This document shows, one piece after another, positions 1 through 8,273 of a stretch of 64,000 nucleotides of DNA. Below the pieces are notes generated by a model that did no database searches, had not been told where the DNA came from, and worked only from the letters and a program-made list of their open reading frames with translations. A program made the position numbers and the translations under genes. Source of the stretch: Thalassovita gelatinovora (GTDB lineage Bacteria; Pseudomonadota; Alphaproteobacteria; Rhodobacterales; Rhodobacteraceae); assembly GCF_001458355.1 (NCBI RefSeq), contig NZ_CYSA01000015.1, forward strand, positions 253,001-317,000, read 5' to 3'. The stretch's first letter is position 1; each line of letters begins with the position of its first letter.

Positions 1-665
1 GCAGACCCGGTCACCACGTTGAACACGCCGGGCGGAACCCCCGCCCGTTCGGCCAGTTCGGCCAAGGCCAGCGCCGAAAACGGCGTTTCGCCCGACGGAT
101 GTGCGACCACGCTGCACCCGGCGGCCAGCGCCGCCGCCGCCTTGCGGGTCAGCATCGCCATCGGGAAATTCCACGGCGTGATCAACGCCACCACCCCGAC
201 CGGTTCCAGCCACAGCTCGACCTCGGCACTGTGCAGATGACTGGTCACGCCTTCGATATTCGGGCGCTTGGATTCCTCGGCATAGAATTCGACGAAGGAC
301 GCGCCATAATCGATTTCACCACGCGCTTCGGACAAAGGCTTGCCCTGTTCGGCCACCATGATCCGCGCCAGGTCTTCCTTATGCGCGACGATCAAGTCGA
401 ACCAGCGGCGCAGGATGTCGGACCGTTCCTGCGGCAACATCCCGGACCAGCCCGCAAACGCCGCCTGCGCCGCATCGACCGCCCCGGTGCTTTCCCCCGC
501 AGAAAGTGCGGCGACCTCGCCGATCAGCGCGCCATTGGCCGGGTCGGTCACGCGCAGCACCGCGCCATCCGCCGCGCTGGTCCATTTGCCGCCAACATAG
601 GAAAACGACCGCACAAGCTTGCCATCGTCCACCGCGATTCCGGTCTGCGCTCTATCTTGGATCAT
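1..665 (-). CDS. Aldehyde dehydrogenase (succinate-semialdehyde type), 5' part only
   Basis: NAD(P)-dependent oxidation of an aldehyde, probably a semialdehyde, to the acid. The gene enters from the left edge and its first 221 codons are present, so the catalytic Cys/Glu half is outside the window. The start at 665 has an upstream GAGGT. Visible family landmarks are GKWTSAADG near residue 26, the EQGKPLSEARGE helix near 106, the PWNFP motif at 164-168 and the adenosine-binding AAGC segment at 181. The neighbourhood resembles GabD-like succinate/glutarate semialdehyde dehydrogenases. The usually invariant Lys of the VVLKP motif is His189 here (VVAHPSGETP). An Lrp-type gene lies 141 bp upstream on the same strand and may regulate it. 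The family is secure; the exact substrate is inference. Confidence 0.85.
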   Translation of the reverse strand, partial: MIQDRAQTGIAVDDGKLVRSFSYVGGKWTSAADGAVLRVTDPANGALIGEVAALSAGESTGAVDAAQAAFAGWSGMLPQERSDILRRWFDLIVAHKEDLARIMVAEQGKPLSEARGEIDYGASFVEFYAEESKRPNIEGVTSHLHSAEVELWLEPVGVVALITPWNFPMAMLTRKAAAALAAGCSVVAHPSGETPFSALALAELAERAGVPPGVFNVVTGS

Positions 666-806
666 TGGCTTACCTCGGTTGAAACAGGGTTTCACAGTCA
701 ACCCGAGGGTAAGAGGAACAACGCAGAAAATGTATTTTTTCTGAATGGCCTGATCAGGAAAAACCGCAAGGTTTCCCGGCTTTGGCAGAAGAATTATCTG
801 CGCCGC

Positions 807-1277
807 TCACGGCAATGGATCGGGCGCGTTCTTCACCGTCTTGGTGACGATATATCCGAAATACCGTTCGATCCCGATATCGCGGTCCAAAAAATCGTCC
901 ATCAGCCGCTGATAGGCATCCACATCCGACACCACGACCCGCATGATGTAATCAATGCCGCCGCCGGTGGCCCAACAGGCCTGCACCTGCGGCGCGTCCT
1001 GAATGGCGGTTTCGAACAGCCGAAAATCGTCGGATTTGTGGCCCATCAAGGTGATTTCGACCAACACCTCCGTCACCGGCGCGATGGCGCGAATATCGAC
1101 CATCGCGCGATAGCCGGTGATCAGCCCGGCATCTTCCAGTTTCTTCAACCGTTCCCAGCACGGGCTGGGCGACAGGTTCACCCGCTCTGCCAGCTTGGTC
1201 TTGGTGATCCGGCCATTGATCTGCAATTCGCGCAGGATCGCGATGTCATAGCGATCGATTTTCATGGCTTTCGACAT
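807..1277 (-). CDS. Lrp/AsnC family transcriptional regulator
   Basis: A 156-residue protein with the Lrp architecture: an N-terminal helix-turn-helix (DRYDIAILRELQINGRITK onwards, with the SPSPCWERLKKLE recognition helix) and a C-terminal RAM/ligand-binding ferredoxin-like domain (VLVEITLMGHKSDD; GIDYIMRVVVSD). The start at 1277 is chosen because GGGGGAG lies just upstream and the protein then begins right before the HTH; the frame stays open further upstream but without family similarity. Lrp proteins bind DNA as octamers and respond to amino acids. It lies on the same strand as the aldehyde dehydrogenase, so local control of amino-acid or semialdehyde catabolism is likely but inferred. Confidence 0.9.
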   Translation of the reverse strand: MSKAMKIDRYDIAILRELQINGRITKTKLAERVNLSPSPCWERLKKLEDAGLITGYRAMVDIRAIAPVTEVLVEITLMGHKSDDFRLFETAIQDAPQVQACWATGGGIDYIMRVVVSDVDAYQRLMDDFLDRDIGIERYFGYIVTKTVKNAPDPLP

Positions 1278-1459
1278 GGCTCCCCCGGGTTTGCGCAACG
1301 GTTCTTGTGCTGGCCTATCCGGTTTGCCGGGGATTTTGAAACAAAACCTTCCGTGTCCGCCTCTGACGGTCCATTCGAATTTTTCTACACCCCGCACCGC
1401 AAACATGGCAAAACCGGGGGACAGTCAGTCGCGCGGCACGAAAACGGACCCGAGGGATC

Positions 1460-1951
1460 ATGGAATACTTAGGAACTGAAATCTTCGACTGGATTTCATT
1501 GCTGGTCAACGCCACCGGCGCCGGGGCCACGGCGATTTTGGCCTGGCTTGTTTATCATTGGACCAAAAATTCGGAACGAAACGAAGTCACCCGAACGATT
1601 CAGAATGATTGGCGCGATTACAATCTGGCCGTGCTGGCGGATCAGGATTTGCAGGATCTTGAAGCAAGCAACCATATCTTCGACGGGCTGACGCCTCCCG
1701 AAGTCAAGAAAATGTGCATCTATTTCATCAAGATCAACGTGCCCTATAACATGTGGATCGCCAGTAAGAACAAATTGCTGACCCAGACCGATGTCGACCG
1801 CGAAATCGAAAATCAGTCCAAGCTGCTGTTTTCAGACCGGGCGTTCATCCGAAAACACGTGTTCCCGCGCGGGTATGATTCCGATTTCAGCGACCTGTTC
1901 AATGCCCGCTGGGCGCAGATGGAAATCGCCGATAAACCCGGCGCGGCTTGA
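1460..1951 (+). CDS. Hypothetical membrane-anchored protein
   Basis: A 163-residue protein I do not recognise. Residues 10-32 (WISLLVNATGAGATAILAWL) form one hydrophobic segment, followed by a charged, probably cytoplasmic alpha-helical region rich in Asp, Glu and Lys. The start at 1460 follows GAGGGATC. It stands alone, divergent from the Lrp gene. The layout (one N-terminal helix, soluble tail of about 130 residues) matches many small uncharacterised proteobacterial membrane proteins; no catalytic motif is visible. Confidence 0.7.
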   Translation: MEYLGTEIFDWISLLVNATGAGATAILAWLVYHWTKNSERNEVTRTIQNDWRDYNLAVLADQDLQDLEASNHIFDGLTPPEVKKMCIYFIKINVPYNMWIASKNKLLTQTDVDREIENQSKLLFSDRAFIRKHVFPRGYDSDFSDLFNARWAQMEIADKPGAA

Positions 1952-2204
1952 TTGCCTGAGCGCAGGATCGCTGAAGAGCTGGCGCAGGGGCACTTGTGGA
2001 TTGCGACAACAGACTGACATCGCATGACAGCGTCTTGGGAGCGTCGAACCGATCCGCACGGAAACTTGCGCCTCAACATGAAACCAGCCGGGATGCGCAA
2101 GAAGCGGGTGTTGCGGTTTCAAGACCGCCAACCATAGTGGAGCGGCCCTGCATCCTGGGGGCGCAATACAGTATCATTGACAAATTCGGCACAGAGCGTA
2201 CCCT
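1952..2204. other. Intergenic stretch without recognisable gene
   Basis: Short open frames occur on both strands but none has a convincing ribosome site, typical codon use or family similarity. The right end merges with the palindromic operator of the cupin/tetR operon. Confidence 0.5.
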
Positions 2205-2228
2205 TAATTAGACCGATTGGTCTAATTA
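2205..2228. promoter_or_regulatory. NemR-like TetR operator
   Basis: A perfect inverted repeat, TAATTAGACC-GATT-GGTCTAATTA, with 10-bp arms and a 4-bp centre. It lies 21 bp before the cupin start. The core TAGACC-N4-GGTCTA is the known NemR box form, and the TetR-family gene two positions downstream is NemR/AcuR-like. The likely role is autorepression of the cupin-tetR operon. Confidence 0.85.
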
Positions 2229-2249
2229 CTTAAAAAGGGAGGTGCTGTC

Positions 2250-2636
2250 ATGCGCATTGCCAAGGAAAAAGTTGATATCAAGATGCAAATTCCAGGGGCC
2301 GTGATCCGTCAACACAAGAATTTCGGGGACGCGACCGGGCTCGGAAAGATCAGCGGCGAATACTTCACCCTGTCTGCGGGGGTAGACACCACGCCACTGT
2401 TTCAGGGGTTAGAAGGCAATCTCTGCCAATCGCCGCATTGGGGCTATGTGTTGCAAGGGCAACTGACAACGACCGATGCGGCGGGGGTTCAGGAAACGGT
2501 CAGTACCAATGATCTTTTCTACTGGCCTCCCGGCCATAACGTGAAGGTGGACGCAGATGCTGAAATCGTCATGTTCAGCCCACAACACGAGCATAGCAAT
2601 GTGATCAATCATATGATTGAAATGACCAAGGGCTAG
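2250..2636 (+). CDS. Cupin-domain protein
   Basis: A 128-residue single-domain cupin. The first motif is visible around HWGYVLQGQLTTTD (residues 69-82) and the second around FYWPPGHNVKVDADAEIVMF (89-108). Cupins of this size bind a metal or small ligand and act as isomerases, dioxygenases or ligand sensors. The start at 2250 has a strong AAAGGGAGG. It is first in a two-gene operon with tetR (49 bp apart) and lies directly behind the palindromic operator, so it is probably the main target of that regulator. The function could be handling of a reactive carbonyl or related compound, but that is inference from the regulator only. Confidence 0.85.
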   Translation: MRIAKEKVDIKMQIPGAVIRQHKNFGDATGLGKISGEYFTLSAGVDTTPLFQGLEGNLCQSPHWGYVLQGQLTTTDAAGVQETVSTNDLFYWPPGHNVKVDADAEIVMFSPQHEHSNVINHMIEMTKG

Positions 2637-2685
2637 ACCGCCTTCGGCATTCAGCCCAGCGACTGCACAACCACAGAAGTGCTCT

Positions 2686-3330
2686 ATGAACGACAAAGCA
2701 ACACAGGGCACAACGAAAGTTGCGCCAATCCATTCAACCAAACAAAGGTTGATCGACGCTGGGCTTCGGATGCTTCTCAAGCATGGCTATAACGATCTGG
2801 GAATTCAGGCTCTGCTGACAGAGACGCGGATTCCAAAAGGATCGTTCTACCATCACTTCAAAGGTAAAGAAGACTTCGCCCTGAAGGTTGTCGACAGCTA
2901 CATGACGCAGGTTCACGCCGGCCTCGATGCCTGCCTCACCAACCCCGACCGCCCGCCGCTGATGCGGGTCCGGGATTTCTTCGAAAAGACACAGGTCTCC
3001 TATCGCGAAGAAGGCTACATGGGATGCCTGCTCGGCGGGCTTGGTCAGGAATTGTCCGGGGTCAGCGAAGTATTTCGGGACAAGATCGCAAAATGTTTCG
3101 CCGCGATTGCCAAACGCGTGGCCGGATGCCTTGAAGAAGCGCGAAAACGCCATGACATCCCCGAGGACAGCAATGTGCAGGAAATGGCCGACCTGCTGGT
3201 GGATTGCTGGGAAGGGGCCGCTCTGCGCAGCCGCCTTCAGCGAAATCCAACCTCTCTCGACGCGATGCTCGACTTCTACTTTCATGCCGTGTCCTCCGGC
3301 CAGCGGCAAAACACCGTGCAAGCGCGATAG
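2686..3330 (+). CDS. TetR family repressor, NemR/AcuR-like
   Basis: A 214-residue TetR regulator. The N-terminal HTH spans about residues 17-64, with the signature IPKGSFYHHFKGKEDFA typical of the NemR/AcuR/YcdC branch. NemR senses electrophiles and chlorine species through cysteines; this protein has Cys83, 114, 137, 148 and 174, and Cys114 in YMGCLLG sits where NemR carries its reactive Cys106 by my alignment. It is downstream of the cupin gene in one operon headed by TAGACC-N4-GGTCTA. The DNA-binding assignment is firm; redox or electrophile sensing is inferred. Confidence 0.88.
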   Translation: MNDKATQGTTKVAPIHSTKQRLIDAGLRMLLKHGYNDLGIQALLTETRIPKGSFYHHFKGKEDFALKVVDSYMTQVHAGLDACLTNPDRPPLMRVRDFFEKTQVSYREEGYMGCLLGGLGQELSGVSEVFRDKIAKCFAAIAKRVAGCLEEARKRHDIPEDSNVQEMADLLVDCWEGAALRSRLQRNPTSLDAMLDFYFHAVSSGQRQNTVQAR

Positions 3331-3491
3331 CACGGATTGCCCGTCAGGGCCGCCGCACGATCTTCTCCGCCGCTTGCGCCGGGCTGGGGGGATTTGTATC
3401 AATACGCGGTACATATTGCACAAATGTCCTTGAACTTCTGTACGCCTGCCCCGCCCCCTACCCGGCGGGTCGGGGGATGAAAGGCGATGAA

Positions 3492-4202
3492 ATGGCGGAT
3501 TTTCTTTTGGTCCACGGAGCCGGGCACGGGGCGTGGTGTTGGCGCGATGTGATCCCCGAACTGGCGGCTCTGGGTCATCGGGCGCGGGCCATTGACCTGC
3601 CGGGGCATGGCGAAGATAACACGCCATATCAACAGGTTACGCTCGATCTCTATGCGGATGCCATTGTTGCGGCGCTGGATCGTCCGATGATCGTGGTCGG
3701 CCATTCGATGGGCGGCTACCCGATCACCCTTGCCGCCGACCGTAACCCTTTGAATTTTCTCCAATTAATCTATCTGTGCGCCTATGTTCCACAGCCCGGC
3801 CTGTCGCTGGCGGACATGCGCAAGCAGGCCCCCTCGCAACCGCTTCTGCCCGCGATCCGGCGCACCCAAGACCGCCAAGGCTGGACCGTCGATCCCACGA
3901 GAATCCGCGATCTGTTCTATCACGATTGCCCCGCCGAAACAGTCGGATATGCCGGGTCAAAACTGTGCATTCAAGCCACGCAACCAACTTCGGTCTCGGT
4001 GGAAACCGGGGATAATTATGCAAACATACCAAAGCATTACATCATCTGCACCGATGACCGGACGATCCCTCCGGAGTATCAAAGGGAAATGACAAGGCAC
4101 TGGCCGCGCCCGGATGTGTCGACCCTGGACAGTGGTCATTCGCCATTCTTTGCCGACCCTGCCGGGTTGGCAAAACGGCTCGATCAGATTGCCCAAGGCT
4201 AA
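3492..4202 (+). CDS. Alpha/beta hydrolase
   Basis: A 236-residue alpha/beta-fold esterase/hydrolase. It shows the oxyanion-hole segment LLVHGAGHGAWCW (5-17), the nucleophile elbow GHSMGG with Ser72, a likely acid at Asp188/189 (TDDRTIP) and the catalytic His216 (DSGHSPF). The length and motifs match the small plant-type/pyrethroid-hydrolase-like branch (EstC, hydroxynitrile-lyase fold). I chose the ATG at 3492, preceded by AAAGGCG; an in-frame ATG at 3477 would add MKGDE. It stands alone, 161 bp after tetR, so linkage to that operon is doubtful. The substrate is unknown. Confidence 0.85.
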   Translation: MADFLLVHGAGHGAWCWRDVIPELAALGHRARAIDLPGHGEDNTPYQQVTLDLYADAIVAALDRPMIVVGHSMGGYPITLAADRNPLNFLQLIYLCAYVPQPGLSLADMRKQAPSQPLLPAIRRTQDRQGWTVDPTRIRDLFYHDCPAETVGYAGSKLCIQATQPTSVSVETGDNYANIPKHYIICTDDRTIPPEYQREMTRHWPRPDVSTLDSGHSPFFADPAGLAKRLDQIAQG

Positions 4203-4249
4203 CCGATGCCGCCGCAAATTTCCCTTGTCAGCGCAAACATCGCTCATTG

Positions 4250-4286
4250 CCCTTGTCCTGCCGACGCTTTGATGGCAGGACAAGGG
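4250..4286. terminator. Perfect 13-bp hairpin, probable terminator
   Basis: CCCTTGTCCTGCC at 4250-4262 pairs perfectly with GGCAGGACAAGGG at 4274-4286 across an 11-nt loop. It sits 48 bp after the hydrolase stop. There is no U-tract, so a factor-assisted terminator or mRNA-end stabiliser is more likely than a classical intrinsic terminator. Confidence 0.5.
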
Positions 4287-4408
4287 TCAAGCCTTACATC
4301 TCAGAATGCCTCCGGACCGCGCATTACGCTGTCCGCCCGCACCCTGTCAGCTTCAAAAATATCATGTAAAACGAATGCCTTATGCATTCCTGAGAAAGAC
4401 GTCAAACG

Positions 4409-5671
4409 ATGAAACCCAAGATCCTCACGACGCTGCAAACCTATAATCGGCAGTTGTTTTTGGCGGATGCATTGGCCGGGGTAACGGTTGCAATGGTCGC
4501 GCTGCCGCTCAGCCTCGCCATCGCGATTGCCTCGGGTGCGGATCCGGCCAAGGGTTTGGTCACGGCGATTGTTGCGGGTCTGATCATCTCTGCGCTCGGC
4601 GGCAGCCGCGTTCAGATCGGCGGCCCAACCGGCGCCTTCATCGTTGTCGTGTTCGGGGTGATCGTCGAACATGGCTATGACGGGCTTGTCCTGGCCACCT
4701 TCATGGCGGGCCTTATTTTGTTGATCGCAGGTGCCCTACATGCCGGTCGGTTGATACAATTGATCCCAGAACCCGTCATCAACGGTTTCACCATCGGGAT
4801 CGCGATCATCATCGCCACCAGCCAGCTCAAGGACCTGTTTGGATTGACCGCCGAACAGGTCCCGGCAGAGTTTTTCGCAAAGCTGGAAACCCTTTGGGAC
4901 GTGCGCGACACGGCTTCGCCCGCCGCCCTCGCCATCGGTGTGGCCAGTATGGGTCTGATTGTTGCTCTGCGCCGTATTTTTCCGCGCTTTCCGGGACTTA
5001 TCGTGGCAATCGCAGCGACATCCGCAGCGGTTGCGGTGATGGGTTTGCCAGTTGATACGATCCATTCGCGTTTCGGCGACCTGCCGCGCACGCTGCCGAT
5101 GCCCGCCTTGCCCGATGTCAGCATGGATCGGATCGTCGAACTGCTTCCGTCCGCTCTGGTGATTGCCTTTCTTGCCGGGGTTGAATCATTGCTGTCAGCA
5201 ATGGTGGCAGACCGAATGGTTGCTGGGCATCATCGCCCGAATGCCGAATTGATCGCGCAGGGTGCGGCCAATCTCGGTTCAGCCGTATTCGGTGGATTAC
5301 CGGCCACCGGAGCGATTGCGCGGACCGCGACAAATGTCGGAGCGGGCGGCAAAACGCCGGTTGCGGGGATCGTTCATGCGCTTACAATATTGCTGGTGAT
5401 GCTGGTTGCGGCACCGCTGGCGGGTTACATGGCCATGCCCGCGCTTGCCGGTCTGTTGATTTTGACGGCGTGGAACATGAGCGAGGTCCACCGCTGGAAA
5501 GGCTATCTCAAAGAGCGCCGTTCGGATCAGTTTCTTTTGATCCTGACCCTTGTTCTAACAGTCGTTGCAGACCTAGCGGTAGCGATCAGCGTCGGGGTCG
5601 CGGTCGGACTGGCGATCCGCCTGAGCCGCAGGGATACCCCTCCGTCAGACTGGAGCGAACCCAAACGGTAG
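4409..5671 (+). CDS. SulP/SLC26-type anion permease lacking STAS domain
   Basis: A 420-residue inner-membrane transporter with many hydrophobic helices. The SulP signature is visible near the N-terminus (ADALAGVTVAMVALPLSLAIAI) and in GGPTGAFIVVVFG, ATSQLKDLFG and GGLPATGAIARTATN. SulP proteins carry sulfate, bicarbonate or dicarboxylates. Typical members have about 550-600 residues with a cytoplasmic C-terminal STAS domain; this one ends right after the last helix (AISVGVAVGLAIRLSRR) and no STAS-coding frame follows. The substrate cannot be told from sequence. Bicarbonate would fit the Calvin operon 20 kb away, but that is speculation. Confidence 0.88.
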   Translation: MKPKILTTLQTYNRQLFLADALAGVTVAMVALPLSLAIAIASGADPAKGLVTAIVAGLIISALGGSRVQIGGPTGAFIVVVFGVIVEHGYDGLVLATFMAGLILLIAGALHAGRLIQLIPEPVINGFTIGIAIIIATSQLKDLFGLTAEQVPAEFFAKLETLWDVRDTASPAALAIGVASMGLIVALRRIFPRFPGLIVAIAATSAAVAVMGLPVDTIHSRFGDLPRTLPMPALPDVSMDRIVELLPSALVIAFLAGVESLLSAMVADRMVAGHHRPNAELIAQGAANLGSAVFGGLPATGAIARTATNVGAGGKTPVAGIVHALTILLVMLVAAPLAGYMAMPALAGLLILTAWNMSEVHRWKGYLKERRSDQFLLILTLVLTVVADLAVAISVGVAVGLAIRLSRRDTPPSDWSEPKR

Positions 5672-5841
5672 GCGCATCGCCGATCCAGAAACCTTCATCA
5701 GTCTGAAATTAAATCATTATTTCAGGACATCCCCCGACGTCCTTTGGCAATATCCCCCGCCTGTGCTTTTTTCTTTTCAGCCTGATCGGTGCCGCCTATC
5801 TTTGTCTCGGCCCACCAGCCAGATTTCCAGCAGGCGCATTC

Positions 5842-7047
5842 ATGTCGATCAGACTTCCCGTTCTCTTCATCCTCACCACCATCGCGATTGATGCCATCGG
5901 GATCGGTTTGATCATGCCGGTGATGCCCGGCCTGATCCGTGAAGTCTGGGGCGGAGACCTGTCACAGGCAGCGATTTGGGGGGGCATCCTGGCGACATCG
6001 TTCGCAGTGATGCAATTCCTGTTCGGTCCGCTGCTGGGTCGGGTATCGGACAGCTTCGGGCGCCGTCCGGTATTGTTGGTTTCGTTGATTGTCATGGCAG
6101 CCGATTATCTGTTGATGGCGCTGGCCGGAACGATCTGGCTTCTGTTGGTGGGCCGGATTGTCGGCGGTATCACCGCCGCCACCCATTCCACCGCGATGGC
6201 CTTTATGGCCGATATTTCCGCCCCCGAAGACAAGGCCCGACGCTTTGGCATGGTCGGCGCGGCTTTCGGGGCGGGATTCGTGCTGGGCCCGGTTCTGGGC
6301 GGCCTGTTGGCCGAATACGGCACACGGGCACCGTTCTACCTTGCCGCCGTGTTGGCACTTGGCAATGCGGTGTTCGGCGCTTTGATCCTGCCTGAAACGG
6401 TCACCGACAAAACCCGCCGCGTTTTCCACTGGACCGGGTCCAATCCGTTTTCGGCCTTACAGAACCTCGCCCGGTTACCATCGATCCAACCGCTTGTTAC
6501 TGTGTATTTCTTTTACCAGTTGGCCAATATGGTTTATCCAGCGATCTGGGCCTATTTCACCATTGAACGGTTCGGATGGTCACCGGGAATGATCGGCATT
6601 TCACTGATGGCCTATGGCACCGGATTAGCTGTTGTGCAGGGCGCGTTGGTGGCCCCGACAATCCGGATACTGGGCAACCAACGCACGGTGATCCTGGGCC
6701 TGGTGATCGAGTTGGCGACTTTGATCGTCCTCACGGCCATCACATCGGGGTTCTGGACGCTGATCCTGATCCCGGTTATTTCGCTGGGGGCTGTGGGTTT
6801 GCCGGCGTTACAGGCAATCATTGCGCGCAGCGCTTCGGATGATTCCCAAGGCGAATTGCAGGGTGTTTTGGCCAGCATCACCTCGGTGGCGATGATCATC
6901 GGGCCGGTTGTCATGACCCAGATATTTGCGGCGTTCACAACACCCGGGGGGCGCATCTATCTGCCCGGCGCGCCCTTTCTTCTGGCTGCCAGCCTGATGC
7001 TGTCAGCACTTTTGCTCTTTGTGCGCTATCCCCGACAGGAAAATTAA
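5842..7047 (+). CDS. MFS drug exporter, TetA-like (DHA1 family)
   Basis: A 401-residue 12-helix major facilitator. The N-terminus IAIDAIGIGLIMPVMPG (residues 15-30) closely matches the first helix of class A/B tetracycline exporters, including the membrane Asp17. Motif A (GRVSDSFGRRPVLL, 66-79) connects helices 2 and 3, and GPVLGGLL follows in helix 5. The family exports tetracyclines or other amphiphilic drugs by proton antiport. No TetR-type repressor is adjacent, so resistance function is not implied. It stands alone in the same orientation as its neighbours. Confidence 0.88.
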   Translation: MSIRLPVLFILTTIAIDAIGIGLIMPVMPGLIREVWGGDLSQAAIWGGILATSFAVMQFLFGPLLGRVSDSFGRRPVLLVSLIVMAADYLLMALAGTIWLLLVGRIVGGITAATHSTAMAFMADISAPEDKARRFGMVGAAFGAGFVLGPVLGGLLAEYGTRAPFYLAAVLALGNAVFGALILPETVTDKTRRVFHWTGSNPFSALQNLARLPSIQPLVTVYFFYQLANMVYPAIWAYFTIERFGWSPGMIGISLMAYGTGLAVVQGALVAPTIRILGNQRTVILGLVIELATLIVLTAITSGFWTLILIPVISLGAVGLPALQAIIARSASDDSQGELQGVLASITSVAMIIGPVVMTQIFAAFTTPGGRIYLPGAPFLLAASLMLSALLLFVRYPRQEN

Positions 7048-7148
7048 CGTAGCGTCGCCTTATCTTTCGCATGGTAAAATTAAGTTTCGCACTTGCGGAA
7101 AAAACCAACCTTGAGGCACGTTCCTGCACGAGGAAAAGGGGGAATCTC

Positions 7149-8240
7149 ATGTCCAAAGTCAAAGCTGCCGTCTGTCACGAATTCGGAGCACCGATGCAGA
7201 TCGAAGAGGTCGAGCTACGAGCGCCTGAAACCGGTGAAGTTGAGGTAACGATCGACGCGGTCGCCATTTGCCATTCCGATATATCTTATTGGGAAGGCGG
7301 ATTCGGTGGCAGCCTGCCCGCAGTCTATGGCCATGAAGGCGCCGGACGGGTGACTGCTGTCGGCAATGCGGTACAGGGGTTCGAAGTCGGCGACAATGTC
7401 GCGGTTACCTTGATCCGCGCCTGCGGCCATTGCAACAGCTGCGGCGGAGGCAAGCCGACGATTTGCGAAACGCCCTATGACGGCACCAAGGGACCATTGA
7501 CCACAACCGATGGCGCACCGGTCTTTCAGGCGCTGGCGACCGGTGCCTTTGCCGAAAAAGTCGTGGTGGATCAGAGCCAGATCGTGAAAATCCCGGCCGA
7601 TATGGCAAAGGATGTCGCTTCGCTGCTGTCCTGCGGTGTCATCACCGGAGTTGGGGCGGCGGTCAACGCAGCCGCTATCCGGCCCGGTCAAGATGTCGTG
7701 GTGATCGGCGCAGGCGGTGTTGGTCTGAATGCCATTCAGGGTGCGAGGATCGCGGGTGCGCGGCGGATCGTAGCCGTCGACATGAACGCGGACAAGCTGG
7801 AAGCTGCCAAGGAATTCGGCGCCACTGATGGCGTGCTGGCAAGCGAAGGCAAACCTTGGAACGCGGTCAAGAAACTGTTGGGTCGTGGCGCCGATGTGGT
7901 GCTGGTCACCGTCGGGGTTGCTGCCGTCTATGACATGGCTCCGCGCTATATCGGCAATGGCGGCAAGGTGATCATGGTCGGTATGCCGCATTTCGACCAG
8001 ACGGCAAAATATTCGCCCCTGATCATGGCTGATATCGGTCAAGGGATCATTGGTTCGAAAATGGGCGACGTGGTAATCAAGCGCGACATCCCGTGGATGG
8101 TTGACCTGTACCAGCAGGGTCGGCTGAAGCTGGACGAGCTGATTTCCGGTCGTTGGAGCCTTGAACAGATCAACGAAGCGATCGCCGACACCAAAACCGG
8201 GGCCGCACGGCGCAACGTGATCATTTTCGATCACGGCTGA
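7149..8240 (+). CDS. Zinc-dependent medium-chain alcohol dehydrogenase
   Basis: A 363-residue MDR-family NAD-dependent alcohol dehydrogenase. Catalytic zinc ligands are Cys41 (ICHSD), His62/Glu63 (GHEGAG) and Cys162 (SCGVITGVGAA). The structural zinc site is intact: Cys92, 95, 98 and 106. The Rossmann motif is VVIGAGGVG (184-192), with Asp211 ending beta-2, which favours NAD over NADP. The overall type is class III/aryl-alcohol-like. The start at 7149 follows AAAAGGGGGAATCTC. The enolase-superfamily gene starts 33 bp downstream, so the two probably form a catabolic operon for a sugar acid or related polyol. The substrate is inferred only. Confidence 0.92.
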   Translation: MSKVKAAVCHEFGAPMQIEEVELRAPETGEVEVTIDAVAICHSDISYWEGGFGGSLPAVYGHEGAGRVTAVGNAVQGFEVGDNVAVTLIRACGHCNSCGGGKPTICETPYDGTKGPLTTTDGAPVFQALATGAFAEKVVVDQSQIVKIPADMAKDVASLLSCGVITGVGAAVNAAAIRPGQDVVVIGAGGVGLNAIQGARIAGARRIVAVDMNADKLEAAKEFGATDGVLASEGKPWNAVKKLLGRGADVVLVTVGVAAVYDMAPRYIGNGGKVIMVGMPHFDQTAKYSPLIMADIGQGIIGSKMGDVVIKRDIPWMVDLYQQGRLKLDELISGRWSLEQINEAIADTKTGAARRNVIIFDHG

Positions 8241-8273
8241 TCCGGTCTATGGTGCCCCAAAGGGAGGGCCCCC

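Noticed and set aside
99-1472. A 457-codon plus-strand open frame
   Set aside because: It runs antisense to the aldehyde dehydrogenase and lrp genes, whose protein motifs are clear; its translation is His/Arg/Pro-rich and without family features, a typical shadow in GC-rich DNA.
1996-2211. A 71-codon plus-strand frame before the cupin gene
   Set aside because: No ribosome site and a sequence without domain or hydrophobic features; it ends in the operator.
5672-5841. Separate STAS domain after the SulP gene
   Set aside because: All three frames were read; none gives a STAS-like protein. Only a weak 7-bp inverted repeat (5703-5725) is present.
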